A stretch of 9,323 nucleotides of DNA from Flavobacteriales bacterium (GCA_008016945.1 SSGN01000145.1:1-9323), one strand, 5' to 3'; shown: positions 1-7,184, counted from the first letter of the stretch. The notes: a model not told the origin generated them from the sequence alone. Numbers and translations are program-made.

Positions 1-1088
1 ACGAAGCCGCTGCAATCGCGGCCGTTGTAGGCATGGCCCCAGCCGTAGCGTTCGCCGAGGAACTTGAAGGCCTGGGTGATGAGGTTGGCGCGGGTCAGCG
101 GCAGGTAGCCGGTGCGCACGTCGGCGCTGCGCGGCACCAGCGCCGGCACGAACTCCAGCGCGCCGGCGGCGTCGCGCGCGGGCAGGGCGACGACGTGGCT
201 GGCATAGGCGAACTGGCCGTTCACCGGCTTTTCCTGCGGCCAGTCGGCGATCAGCGGGAGGCGCAGGCCCATGTCGAGCGAAAGATCGGACACCTGCGGC
301 GCCTCGGGCGTGAACACCGTGCGCACGTCGGCGCCGGTCACCACCAGGTACGGCGGCTGTGCGGCAAAGCCCAGTACCTCGCCGCGTCCTCCCAAGGCGA
401 CGTGGTCGGCCTCGATCCAGGCCGAATACCTCCGGCTCACCACGAACCACCAGCGCCCGTCGCGGCTTTCGTGCAGCACCGCCACCGGCGTGCCGGGAAA
501 CAGCTCCGATTCCTGGAATCGATCGATGTCGGTGTCGCCGGGGCGCGAGAACACGCGCTGGCCGGTGGGAAAGCTGCGCAGGTCGGCGCGACGGGTGACC
601 AGACCGAAGCGCGGCGCGACTTCGGAGTGGATTTGATCGAGCGCCAGTGCGTCCCTCAGTTCGTGAATGCGAGTGGCCTGAATTTCCTGGCCCTGCACGT
701 CGTAGAGCGCGCGCGCAGGCGGCGCGGACAGGGCTTCGATCCGGCGGCGAACCTCGCTTCCGGCAAGCGTTTCGGGCAGGGAGGACAGATCGAACACGCT
801 CGGATCCTGCGCCAGCAGGCGCGCGTTCTGCGCCTGGATCTGCGCCGCATCGAGCACCGTTGCATCGGGCGCATCGAGACGCGCGATCCAGTGGGCGGGC
901 GTCAGCCGCGCCGCGGTGATGCCGGGAATTCCGCTGGGGTCGGTACCGGCGGCAGCCGGATGCGCACGCTGCGACGGAGTCGTGGCGCAGGCCGACAGCA
1001 GCACAAGCAGCGCCAGCAGCCCGGCGCGCGCGCAGCGTTCTGCAGCGTGCGCGGCGGCACATCGGGGGAGCAGAGGGGGGGCTCTCAT
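1..1088 (-). CDS. SH3-domain NlpC/P60 (C40) murein peptidase lipoprotein, 3' end missing
   Basis: The reverse-strand frame is open from ATG at 1088 to the window edge (362 full codons, no stop), so the C-terminal catalytic domain is cut off. The start is supported by GAGGTGA 7 bases upstream (1096-1102). Residues 1-33 form a long signal peptide ending in the lipobox L-S-A-C, with C34 as the lipidated cysteine, so the protein should be envelope-anchored. Residues about 45-130 resemble the N-terminal stabilising region of C40 enzymes. Residues about 165-245 look like a bacterial SH3 domain with the hallmark R-A-D-L-R-S-F-P-T, and a second SH3-like stretch follows. The last visible residues, D-C-S-G-F, hold the predicted catalytic Cys (C359); the His residues lie outside the window. 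The family includes YkfC-type gamma-D-glutamyl-L-diamino acid endopeptidases, which cut murein stem peptides between D-Glu and DAP. Family assignment is firm; exact substrate is inferred. Confidence 0.88.
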   Translation of the reverse strand, partial: MRAPPLLPRCAAAHAAERCARAGLLALLVLLSACATTPSQRAHPAAAGTDPSGIPGITAARLTPAHWIARLDAPDATVLDAAQIQAQNARLLAQDPSVFDLSSLPETLAGSEVRRRIEALSAPPARALYDVQGQEIQATRIHELRDALALDQIHSEVAPRFGLVTRRADLRSFPTGQRVFSRPGDTDIDRFQESELFPGTPVAVLHESRDGRWWFVVSRRYSAWIEADHVALGGRGEVLGFAAQPPYLVVTGADVRTVFTPEAPQVSDLSLDMGLRLPLIADWPQEKPVNGQFAYASHVVALPARDAAGALEFVPALVPRSADVRTGYLPLTRANLITQAFKFLGERYGWGHAYNGRDCSGF

Positions 1089-1095
1089 GCGGATC

Positions 1096-1102
1096 TCACC
1101 TC
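1096..1102 (-). promoter_or_regulatory. Ribosome binding site of the C40 peptidase gene
   Basis: The reverse strand reads GAGGTGA here, 7 bases before the ATG at 1088. It fixes the start of the leftward gene, whose N-terminus would otherwise be judged only from the signal peptide. Confidence 0.7.
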
Positions 1103-1155
1103 GTCCAGTGGCGGCTTTGCCGTGCAGTGCGGAAGCTGGTGCGCGTCTCTTGAAG

Positions 1156-1184
1156 AATAGATGTTTCGAAACAAATCGCAACAA
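1156..1184 (-). promoter_or_regulatory. Possible promoter for the leftward C40 peptidase gene
   Basis: On the reverse strand TTGTTG (1179-1184) and TCTATT (1156-1161) are separated by exactly 17 bases, matching the sigma-70 boxes at 3/6 and 4/6 positions. The surrounding 1150-1225 is strikingly AT-rich compared with the rest of the window, as expected for a divergent promoter region. The spacer contains the perfect dyad at 1162-1173. Box matches are weak, so the exact position is uncertain. Confidence 0.28.
1162..1173. promoter_or_regulatory. 12-bp perfect palindrome, operator candidate
   Basis: TGTTTCGAAACA is its own reverse complement. It lies between the divergent genes and inside the spacer of the proposed leftward promoter, a classic place for a repressor site. 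A perfect 12-bp dyad is expected in about 5% of random 210-bp stretches, so the position matters more than the symmetry. No regulator gene is visible in the window. Confidence 0.35.
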
Positions 1185-1195
1185 GGAATAATTTA

Positions 1196-1224
1196 TTGAC
1201 GACGCCTCCGCTGCATGTTAAACA
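1196..1224 (+). promoter_or_regulatory. Probable sigma-70 promoter for the rightward genes
   Basis: TTGACG (1196-1201) matches the -35 consensus at 5 of 6 bases. After a 17-base spacer follows TAAACA (1219-1224), a poorer -10 box that is preceded by TG one base upstream (1216-1217), giving an extended -10 context. Transcription would start near 1231 and leave a leader of about 68 bases before the ATG at 1299. It would serve the transglutaminase-like gene and the receptor gene. The -10 match is only 3/6, so this is a reasoned proposal. Confidence 0.42.
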
Positions 1225-1225
1225 T
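1215..1225. promoter_or_regulatory. 11-bp dyad over the proposed -10 box
   Basis: ATGTT-A-AACAT is a perfect inverted repeat around a single central base. It shares the TGTT..AACA outline with the palindrome at 1162-1173, and the two centres are 52.5 bp apart, close to five helical turns. It covers the proposed -10 of the rightward promoter. A dyad this short could easily arise by chance in AT-rich DNA. Confidence 0.25.
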
Positions 1226-1280
1226 CCGGTGAATGCTCGTCCGAGCCGCGCCTGCACGGGCCGGCGCGTGCGGCAGCGAA

Positions 1281-1288
1281 GGGGAGGG
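1281..1288 (+). promoter_or_regulatory. Ribosome binding site deciding the start at 1299
   Basis: GGGGAGGG sits 10 bases before the ATG at 1299. The earlier in-frame ATG at 1233 has no comparable purine-rich element and would add 22 residues ahead of a normal lipoprotein leader. The spacing is slightly long but acceptable. Confidence 0.6.
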
Positions 1289-1298
1289 AAGTCCAGTC

Positions 1299-2825
1299 AT
1301 GCCATGGTGCCGCCGCAAGCACGCGCAACGCGCCCGCCGCCCGCATCCGGGTGGCGCGGCTGCGCTCGGGCTTGCCCTGTCGCTGGCCGCCTGCGCCGGC
1401 GCCGCGGTTCGCGGCGAAGACCTGCTGCAGGCGGTTGTCCTCGATGCGGATGCCGGCCGCTTTTCCCGCGCCGACGCTGCGATCGCGCGCGCCCATTCCG
1501 ACCCCGCGCTTTCCCCTGCGCTGCGCGAGGCGCTCGAATTCGAGCGCGAACGCATGCGCCGCATCCGCATGGACTTCGGCCTTGACCGCGTCGAGGCGCT
1601 CGCCCGCGCGCGAGGCATCGCGCCGGCGCTGACCGAGGCGCAATTCGACGCGTTCGATGCGCAGGGGCTGATCGAATCCCTGCGGATCGATGGAGAAGTC
1701 CGATACTTCAATCGCGCGCCCTACAACCTTTTCCGCATCAGCGCCGAGGCGCGCGCGCTGCGTCCCGATCCGGCGGCCCCCTTCAACGATGGCCCCTACG
1801 AACGCCAGCATCCGCACCATGCCGAAGTGCTCGCCGCCGCAGCTTCCAGCGGTGAGCGGTTCGTGGCACCGCGCCGGATCCGCATCAGCCAGAGCCTCAC
1901 CGTGAATCCGGACGCGGTGCCGGCCGGGGAAACGGTGCGCGCCTGGATTCCCTATCCGCGCCTCATCCCCGGCCAGCAGGAGCACCTCGTGTTCCTCGGC
2001 AGCGAACCGGCGGCGCACCGCATCGCTCCCGAGAGCGCGATGCAGCGCACGGTGTATCTGGAAAAACCCGCCGTCGCCGGCGAGCCGACGCGGTTTTCGA
2101 TCCGCTACGAGATCACGGTTTCGGCCCAGCGCGTGGAGATCGACTCGGCGCAGGTCGAGGTCGCACCGGCTGATCCGGCGCTGGCTCGCTTCCTTGCTGA
2201 AGAACCGCCGCACATCGTGTTCACCGACGCGCTGCGGCTGTTCTCGGCGCGCGTGCTGGGCGGGGAAACGCGCCCCTACGCCATCGTGCAGAAGCTCTTT
2301 GCCGCGGTGGACGAGATCCCCTGGGCCGGCGCGCGCGAGTATTCGACGATCCGCAACATCAGCGACTACGCGCTCCACGCCGGCCACGCCGACTGCGGCC
2401 AGCAGACCCTGCTGCTGATCGCGCTGCTGCGCCTCAACGGCATCCCGGCGCGCTGGCAGTCCGGCTGGACGTACTCGGACAACGACGTGGGCTACGCCAA
2501 CCTGCACGACTGGGGGCAGGTGTACCTGGCGCCCTACGGCTGGGTGCCGATGGACGTGACTACCGGCCAACTCGACAGCGCCGATCCCTCCCTGCGCTGG
2601 TTCTACCTCGGCGGCCTGGACGCCTACCGCATCGCCTTCAACGACGCGATTTCCGCTCCCTTCGATCCGCCCAAGCAGCACTGGCGTTCCGAAACCGTCG
2701 ATTCGCAGCGCGGCGAAGCCGAGTGGCGCGGCGGCAACCTGTATTTCGACCAATGGGACTACGGCTTCACCGCCGAGATCCTTCCTCCCCCAGAAGACAC
2801 GAACCACTCCGGAGAGAGTCCATGA
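1299..2825 (+). CDS. Transglutaminase-like (papain-fold) lipoprotein
   Basis: The 508-residue protein opens with an arginine-rich n-region, a hydrophobic core and the lipobox L-A-A-C, with C32 as the predicted lipidated cysteine, so it should sit on a membrane of the envelope. Residues about 35-180 look largely helical and charged. Residues about 190-290 look like a beta-sandwich domain, and a transglutaminase core follows. The core shows a complete triad: C366 in H-A-D-C-G-Q-Q, H403 in N-L-H-D-W-G, and D419 in P-M-D-V-T. Proteins of this bacterial superfamily are usually proteases or amidases rather than true cross-linkers. Its stop codon overlaps the receptor's ATG (ATGA, 2822-2825), implying translational coupling. 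Beside a C40 peptidase and a DAP decarboxylase, it may trim murein or other peptides before or after uptake. The fold is confident; the substrate is unknown. Confidence 0.85.
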   Translation: MPWCRRKHAQRARRPHPGGAAALGLALSLAACAGAAVRGEDLLQAVVLDADAGRFSRADAAIARAHSDPALSPALREALEFERERMRRIRMDFGLDRVEALARARGIAPALTEAQFDAFDAQGLIESLRIDGEVRYFNRAPYNLFRISAEARALRPDPAAPFNDGPYERQHPHHAEVLAAAASSGERFVAPRRIRISQSLTVNPDAVPAGETVRAWIPYPRLIPGQQEHLVFLGSEPAAHRIAPESAMQRTVYLEKPAVAGEPTRFSIRYEITVSAQRVEIDSAQVEVAPADPALARFLAEEPPHIVFTDALRLFSARVLGGETRPYAIVQKLFAAVDEIPWAGAREYSTIRNISDYALHAGHADCGQQTLLLIALLRLNGIPARWQSGWTYSDNDVGYANLHDWGQVYLAPYGWVPMDVTTGQLDSADPSLRWFYLGGLDAYRIAFNDAISAPFDPPKQHWRSETVDSQRGEAEWRGGNLYFDQWDYGFTAEILPPPEDTNHSGESP

Positions 2826-5800
2826 GCCGTACCCCCCGTTTGCGCAAGTCCGTGCTGAGCCTGGCGCTCGGCGTCTGTCTTTCCACGCTCGCCGTTTCGC
2901 CCGCCTTCGCGCAGAGCGCCATGGGCGCGGTCGCCGGCCGCGCCAATGCGGGCGACCAGGTCATCCTGGTGAACGCCGCCACCGGTGCCACCCGCACCGT
3001 CACGGTGTCCGCCGACGGCAGCTACCGCCTGTCGCAGCTTCCGATCGGCGACTACACCCTGAAGGTGGCGCGCGGCGGCCAGGAGGTCGGCGAACCCATC
3101 GCCGTGAACGTGGCCCTGGGCGGAACGACCACGGTGAACCTCGGCGACGGCGGCCAGATCGTCAACCTCGACACCATCGAGGTGGTCGGCAACCGCGTGG
3201 TCAACCGCGTCGACGTGTACTCGACCGAATCGGCCACCAACATCACCCGCGAGGAAATCGCGCGGCTGCCGGTGGATCAGGGACTGGGCGCGGTGGCGCT
3301 GCTGGCGCCCGGCGTGGTGTCCTCGGGTGCCACCTTCGGCGGGCTGACCTTCGGCGGCGCCTCGGTGGCCGAAAATGCAACCTACATCAACGGACTGAAC
3401 GTCACCGACCCGTACCTGCGCCAGGGTTTCTCGACCGTTCCCTTTGCCTTCTTCCAGGAAGTCCAGGTCAAGACCGGCGGCTATTCGGCGGAGTTCGGCC
3501 GCAGCACCGGCGGCGTCATCAACGCGGTGACGCGCTCGGGCGGCAACGAGTTCCAGTCCGGCGTGGAGCTCACGCTGGCACCGGCCAGCTGGGCCTCGTC
3601 CAGGGAGGATCACTTCCACAAGGACGGCACCATCGACGAGCGCGACCGCACCAGCCGCGATGCCAGCCCCTTCTTCAAGACCAACCTGTGGGCCTCGGGC
3701 GCGCTGGTGAAGGACCGCCTGTTCTTCTTCGCCATGTACGAGTGGCGCGACGCCAATTCCACCGACATCGACACCAACGAAGCCTGGAAAACCAACAGCG
3801 ACAACGGTTTCTGGGGTGGAAAGATCGACTGGCGCATCAATGACAACCACCTGCTGGAGCTCTTGGCGTTCTCCGACAAGGCCGATGCCACCACCACGGC
3901 CTATGACGAATACGACTGGGACAGCGACACCCTGGGCGATTCCTCGGGCAGCGGCATCTCCGGTTCGGGCGGCACGAACTGGTCGGCCACCTACACCGGC
4001 CAATTCACCGAGAACTTCTCGGCCAAGGCCATGTACGGCATCAACAAGCGCAGCGCGCTGAGCTACAGCGCGCTGGACGGCGCGTGCAGCATCGTCACGC
4101 TTTCCGGCGACTATGTCAGCGCCTTTGGCCGCCCCGGCCAGACCGTGGGCTGTCACCCGACCAACGGCAGCGTCAACTCCCGCTTCGACGAGCGCGAGGC
4201 GGCGCGGCTGGATTTCGAGTGGCTGCTCGGCGCCCACCAGCTGCGCTTCGGCTTCGATCAGGAAATCATGGATTCCACCAGCTCGCGGGTCTATCCGGGC
4301 GACGGCACGAGCTACCAGGCGCAGGCCGCAACGCCCGGCGGCGAGCTGCCGAACAACGCACTGGTGCCGGATGGCGTCACCGCGATCGTCGATGCGCGCC
4401 ACTACATCACCGGCGCGCCGGTCTCCACCAAGGCGCAGGCCTTCTATCTCGAAGACAACTGGAGCGTCACGCCCGACCTGCTGCTGAGCCTGGGCGTGCG
4501 CGCCGACAAGTTCCACAACACGCTGGCTTCCGGCACCACCTTCGCCAAGGCCGATTTCTCCGACATGTTCGCCCCGCGCGTGGGCTTCAGCTGGGACATC
4601 AAGGGCGACGGCAGCACCAAGCTGTTCGGCAACGCGGGGCGCTACTACATTCCTCTGACCAACAAGCTCACCGACTACTTCGGCGGCGGCACCACGGATG
4701 AGCACACCTACTACGTGCTCAACGGCTGGACCGAGATGACCCATCCGGACACCGGGGAAACCTACCTCGTGCCCAACCTGGGCCCGCAGATCGGGCCGGT
4801 CAACACCGAGGGCAACGCGCCCGCGCCCGACGATGTTGCCACCGCGGTCGCGCGCGACCTCAAGCAGGTGTTCCAGGACGAATACATCCTCGGCTTCCAG
4901 CAGGCCATCAACCAGGAGTGGTCGTACGGAGTCAATGCGACCTACCGCAAAGTCACCCGCTCCGTGGAGGACGTGCGCATCAATCACGTCGAGGGTTGCC
5001 CCTGGTATTCGGGCGACTGGCCGATCATCAACCCGGGCGAAGTCACCACGCTTTGGTGCCCGGACACCGAAAGCTGGGTCACCTTCGATTCTTCGCAGGA
5101 CGGCTATCAGGCGCTGGGCAGCGGCGCGATCATGGGCTACAAGAAGCCGCGCCGCACCTACAAGGCGGTCGAATTCCAGCTCGATCGCGCCTGGGATGAT
5201 GTCTGGGCCTTCAACTTCAGCTACCTGTGGTCCAAGACCGAGGGCAACATGGAAGGCCCGGTGAACTCGGACACGGGCTACGCCGACACCAACCTGGTGC
5301 AGTACTACGACCATCCGGCGGTGAACGAACGCTACGGCGTGCTGTTCAATGACTACCGCCACCAGTTCAAGCTGCGCGGCAGCTACAAGCTCAACGAGAT
5401 GTGGAGCTTCGGCAGCACACTGACGGCACGCTCGGGCGGCCCGATCACGGCGTTCGGCGTGGTCTGGCCCAACGACCGTCGCGTGGCCGGCGGTTCGGGT
5501 GAATACAGCGGCGGCGGTTCGGGCTGGCTGTGCGTGGCCAACTGTTCCGACTGGGCCAATCGTGAGCTGGTCTGGTCCGAGCGCGGCGCGTTCGGGCGGA
5601 TGCCGTGGGTCTACGATCTGGGCGCCAGCGTGACCTGGACCCTGCCGGTCGAGGGCATCGACCTCAAGGCGAGGCTCTCGGTCTACAACCTGCTCAATCG
5701 CCAGACCGTCATCAACGTGCATTCGCGCTACGAGTCGCAGCCCGGCACGGTCCGCCCGCACTTCGGGCAGGGCACCGTCTGGCAGTCGCCGCGCTTCGCC

Positions 5801-5827
5801 CAGCTAGTGATCACCTACAATTTCTGA
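2822..5827 (+). CDS. Oar-like TonB-dependent outer-membrane receptor
   Basis: This 1001-residue protein starts at the ATG after GGAGAG (2811-2816). A Sec signal peptide ends at A-F-A (residues 28-30), giving a mature N-terminus Q31-S32. Residues about 35-100 form a carboxypeptidase-regulatory-like beta-sandwich, as in Oar-type receptors. A TonB-box-like L-D-T-I-E-V-V-G follows at 116-123. The plug includes Y-S-A-E-F-G-R-S-T-G-G near 221-231, and the rest is a long beta-barrel rich in aromatic strand ends, closing with a terminal Phe. The six mature cysteines fall in three close pairs (422/444, 726/746, 904/908), consistent with disulfides in surface loops. Such receptors use TonB-ExbB-ExbD energy to import large ligands. 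The neighbouring enzymes suggest a peptide, perhaps murein-derived, but nothing in the sequence names the ligand. The in-frame ATG at 2723 is rejected because it precedes a normal signal peptide. Confidence 0.93.
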   Translation: MSRTPRLRKSVLSLALGVCLSTLAVSPAFAQSAMGAVAGRANAGDQVILVNAATGATRTVTVSADGSYRLSQLPIGDYTLKVARGGQEVGEPIAVNVALGGTTTVNLGDGGQIVNLDTIEVVGNRVVNRVDVYSTESATNITREEIARLPVDQGLGAVALLAPGVVSSGATFGGLTFGGASVAENATYINGLNVTDPYLRQGFSTVPFAFFQEVQVKTGGYSAEFGRSTGGVINAVTRSGGNEFQSGVELTLAPASWASSREDHFHKDGTIDERDRTSRDASPFFKTNLWASGALVKDRLFFFAMYEWRDANSTDIDTNEAWKTNSDNGFWGGKIDWRINDNHLLELLAFSDKADATTTAYDEYDWDSDTLGDSSGSGISGSGGTNWSATYTGQFTENFSAKAMYGINKRSALSYSALDGACSIVTLSGDYVSAFGRPGQTVGCHPTNGSVNSRFDEREAARLDFEWLLGAHQLRFGFDQEIMDSTSSRVYPGDGTSYQAQAATPGGELPNNALVPDGVTAIVDARHYITGAPVSTKAQAFYLEDNWSVTPDLLLSLGVRADKFHNTLASGTTFAKADFSDMFAPRVGFSWDIKGDGSTKLFGNAGRYYIPLTNKLTDYFGGGTTDEHTYYVLNGWTEMTHPDTGETYLVPNLGPQIGPVNTEGNAPAPDDVATAVARDLKQVFQDEYILGFQQAINQEWSYGVNATYRKVTRSVEDVRINHVEGCPWYSGDWPIINPGEVTTLWCPDTESWVTFDSSQDGYQALGSGAIMGYKKPRRTYKAVEFQLDRAWDDVWAFNFSYLWSKTEGNMEGPVNSDTGYADTNLVQYYDHPAVNERYGVLFNDYRHQFKLRGSYKLNEMWSFGSTLTARSGGPITAFGVVWPNDRRVAGGSGEYSGGGSGWLCVANCSDWANRELVWSERGAFGRMPWVYDLGASVTWTLPVEGIDLKARLSVYNLLNRQTVINVHSRYESQPGTVRPHFGQGTVWQSPRFAQLVITYNF

Positions 5828-5839
5828 GGTGGCGTTGCA

Positions 5840-5863
5840 CCGCCCGTGGTTGCGCACGGGCGG
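5840..5863 (+). terminator. First hairpin after the receptor gene
   Basis: CCGCCCGTG (5840-5848) and CACGGGCGG (5855-5863) form a perfect 9-bp stem with a 6-base loop, 12 bases after the receptor stop. What follows is pyrimidine-rich (CTCTCTCCTCTT) but is not a clean T run. It may be a weak terminator, an RNA-stabilising 3' hairpin, or the first arm of a regulatory leader for lysA. Confidence 0.6.
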
Positions 5864-5875
5864 CTCTCTCCTCTT

Positions 5876-5906
5876 GCGGCCCGCGCACCCCGGGCCGCTT
5901 TTTTTT
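5876..5906 (+). terminator. lysA: Strong intrinsic terminator touching the lysA RBS
   Basis: GCGGCCCG (5876-5883) pairs perfectly with CGGGCCGC (5891-5898) around a 7-base loop, and eight T residues follow at once (5899-5906). This is a textbook Rho-independent terminator. The lysA Shine-Dalgarno begins at the next base, so no promoter fits between them. Either it simply ends the receptor transcript with leakage into lysA, or it works as an attenuator in the lysA leader. The GCCCG and CGGGC blocks also occur in the first hairpin, so short alternative pairings between the two hairpins are possible. Confidence 0.88.
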
Positions 5907-5911
5907 GGAGG
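5907..5911 (+). promoter_or_regulatory. lysA: Ribosome binding site of lysA
   Basis: GGAGG follows directly on the terminator's T run and ends 4 bases before the ATG at 5916. Its position decides this start: the in-frame ATG at 5829 would lie upstream of the terminator hairpins and would add 29 residues without similarity to the family. Confidence 0.75.
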
Positions 5912-5915
5912 CTGC

Positions 5916-7184
5916 ATGAATACACGCATCGCGGATCCCGGATCCGCCCGGCTGGCGGGCGTGGACCTGCACGCGCTGGCGGCGCGGGAAGGAACGCCGC
6001 TGTACGCCTATGACGCCCATGCTCTGGATGCGCGCATCGATGCGCTGCGGGACGGCTTGCACGGACGACGCGCGCGCGTCTGCTATGCGGTCAAGGCCAA
6101 TTCCAATCGCGCCCTGCTTGCGCGCATTGCCGCGGCCGGTCTGGGAGCAGACATCGTTTCCGAAGGCGAGCTGAGGCGCGCGCTGGCGGCGGGTTTCCGG
6201 GCGTCCGACATCGTGTTTTCCGGCGTGGGGAAAACCCGCATGGAGATCGCGGCGGCGCTGGAGGCAGGCGTCGGGCGCTTCAACGCCGAGTCGCGCGAGG
6301 AGCTGGGCCTGCTCGATGCGCTGGCTGCAGAGCGCGGGCAAGTGGCCTGCGTCGCGCTGCGTATCAATCCGGACGTGGATGCGCTCACCCACGCCAAGAT
6401 CTCCACCGGCAAGGCGGAAAACAAGTTCGGCATCGCGCTCGATCCGGCGCGCGCGATCTTCCGCGAGGCGACGCGCTGGCCGGCGCTGCGCATCGACGGG
6501 CTGCACGCCCACATCGGCTCCCAGCTGCTGTCGCTCGATCCGATCCGCGAGGCGATGGCGCGCGTCGCCGTGTTTGCAGGCGAACTGCGCGCTTCCGGCA
6601 CCGCGCTGCGCAGCATCGACGTGGGCGGCGGACTGGGCGTGTGCTACCGCGAAGGGCAGGACCACCCGCCGGCGCTGTCGGACTATCTGGCCACGGTGTT
6701 TGCGGCTTTCGATGGATTCGAAGGCGAGCTGGTGTTCGAACCGGGCCGCTGGCTGGTGGCCGAGGCAGGATACCTGCTCGCGCGCGTGGTGCGGGTGAAG
6801 CAGGGCAGCTCGCGCTGCTTTCTTGTGCTGGATGCGGCGATGAACGACCTGATTCGGCCAAGCCTTTACGAGGCCTGGCACGATATCGTGTCGCTGGTTC
6901 CGCAGGATCGCCCGATGCGGGTGTACGACGTGGTGGGGCCGGTGTGCGAGACCGGCGACACCTTTGCCCGGGACAGGGCGCTGGCCGAAGTGGAAGAGGG
7001 CGATCTGGTCGTCCTCTGCGGTGCGGGCGCCTACGGCATGTCGATGGCTTCGACCTACAATTCCAGACCGTTGCCGGCCGAGGTGCTGCTGGAACCGGGC
7101 GGTTATCAGCTCATTCGCAGGCGTCAGACCTGGGAAGAGATGACCGCGGGAGAATGCGCGCCGCTGGAGCGAGGGACAGCATGA
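5916..7184 (+). CDS. lysA: Diaminopimelate decarboxylase
   Basis: LysA is a PLP enzyme that decarboxylates meso-2,6-diaminopimelate to L-lysine in the cytoplasm. The 422-residue length is normal for the stand-alone enzyme. An N-terminal alanine-racemase-like barrel carries K60 in Y-A-V-K-A-N (the PLP Schiff-base lysine), H199 in H-I-G-S-Q, the phosphate-binding G-G-G-L-G (237-241) and E275-P-G-R. The C-terminal beta domain has C344-E-T-G-D, the active-site cysteine motif completed from the other subunit, and Y373 in G-A-Y-G-M. These motifs favour DAP decarboxylase over ornithine or arginine decarboxylases of the same fold. The stop overlaps the next ATG. Xanthomonadaceae are known for a LysA fused to aspartate kinase for biosynthesis, so this unfused copy beside cell-wall hydrolases may instead use scavenged DAP. 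That role is inference. Confidence 0.93.
   Translation: MNTRIADPGSARLAGVDLHALAAREGTPLYAYDAHALDARIDALRDGLHGRRARVCYAVKANSNRALLARIAAAGLGADIVSEGELRRALAAGFRASDIVFSGVGKTRMEIAAALEAGVGRFNAESREELGLLDALAAERGQVACVALRINPDVDALTHAKISTGKAENKFGIALDPARAIFREATRWPALRIDGLHAHIGSQLLSLDPIREAMARVAVFAGELRASGTALRSIDVGGGLGVCYREGQDHPPALSDYLATVFAAFDGFEGELVFEPGRWLVAEAGYLLARVVRVKQGSSRCFLVLDAAMNDLIRPSLYEAWHDIVSLVPQDRPMRVYDVVGPVCETGDTFARDRALAEVEEGDLVVLCGAGAYGMSMASTYNSRPLPAEVLLEPGGYQLIRRRQTWEEMTAGECAPLERGTA
5931..5947. repeat. lysA: Inverted repeat in the first codons of lysA
   Basis: GCGGATCC (5931-5938) and GGATCCGC (5940-5947) are exact reverse complements around one base, 12 bases after the start codon. In RNA it could fold as a 6-bp stem with a 5-base loop, close enough to affect initiation. 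In DNA it is a possible protein site. It encodes ordinary N-terminal residues (about D7-A11), so it may be incidental. Confidence 0.4.

Noticed and set aside
33..1160. A 375-codon forward open frame at the left end
   Set aside because: It is antisense to the C40 peptidase gene, which has a lipobox, SH3 signature and catalytic D-C-S-G-F. The forward translation has no domain character.
1218..2807. A 529-codon reverse-strand open frame opposite the transglutaminase-like gene
   Set aside because: Antisense shadow: no recognisable domain, composition skewed to Arg/Gly/Val, and it would collide with a well-supported lipoprotein gene.
2759..5761. A 1000-codon open frame on the reverse strand opposite the receptor gene
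   Set aside because: It mirrors the GC-rich codon pattern of the receptor. Its translation is an Arg/Ala/Val/Gly-rich chain without motifs or signal sequence, while the forward frame is a complete recognisable receptor.
5828..5915. Lysine riboswitch or leader peptide before lysA
   Set aside because: The 88-base gap is too short for the lysine riboswitch aptamer, and I see no short ORF with a run of Lys codons. Only the two hairpins are supported.
6641..7180. In-frame extension of the serine hydrolase upstream into lysA
   Set aside because: The added 180 residues are an out-of-frame reading of lysA. The ATG at 7181 has a good RBS and starts a normal signal peptide.
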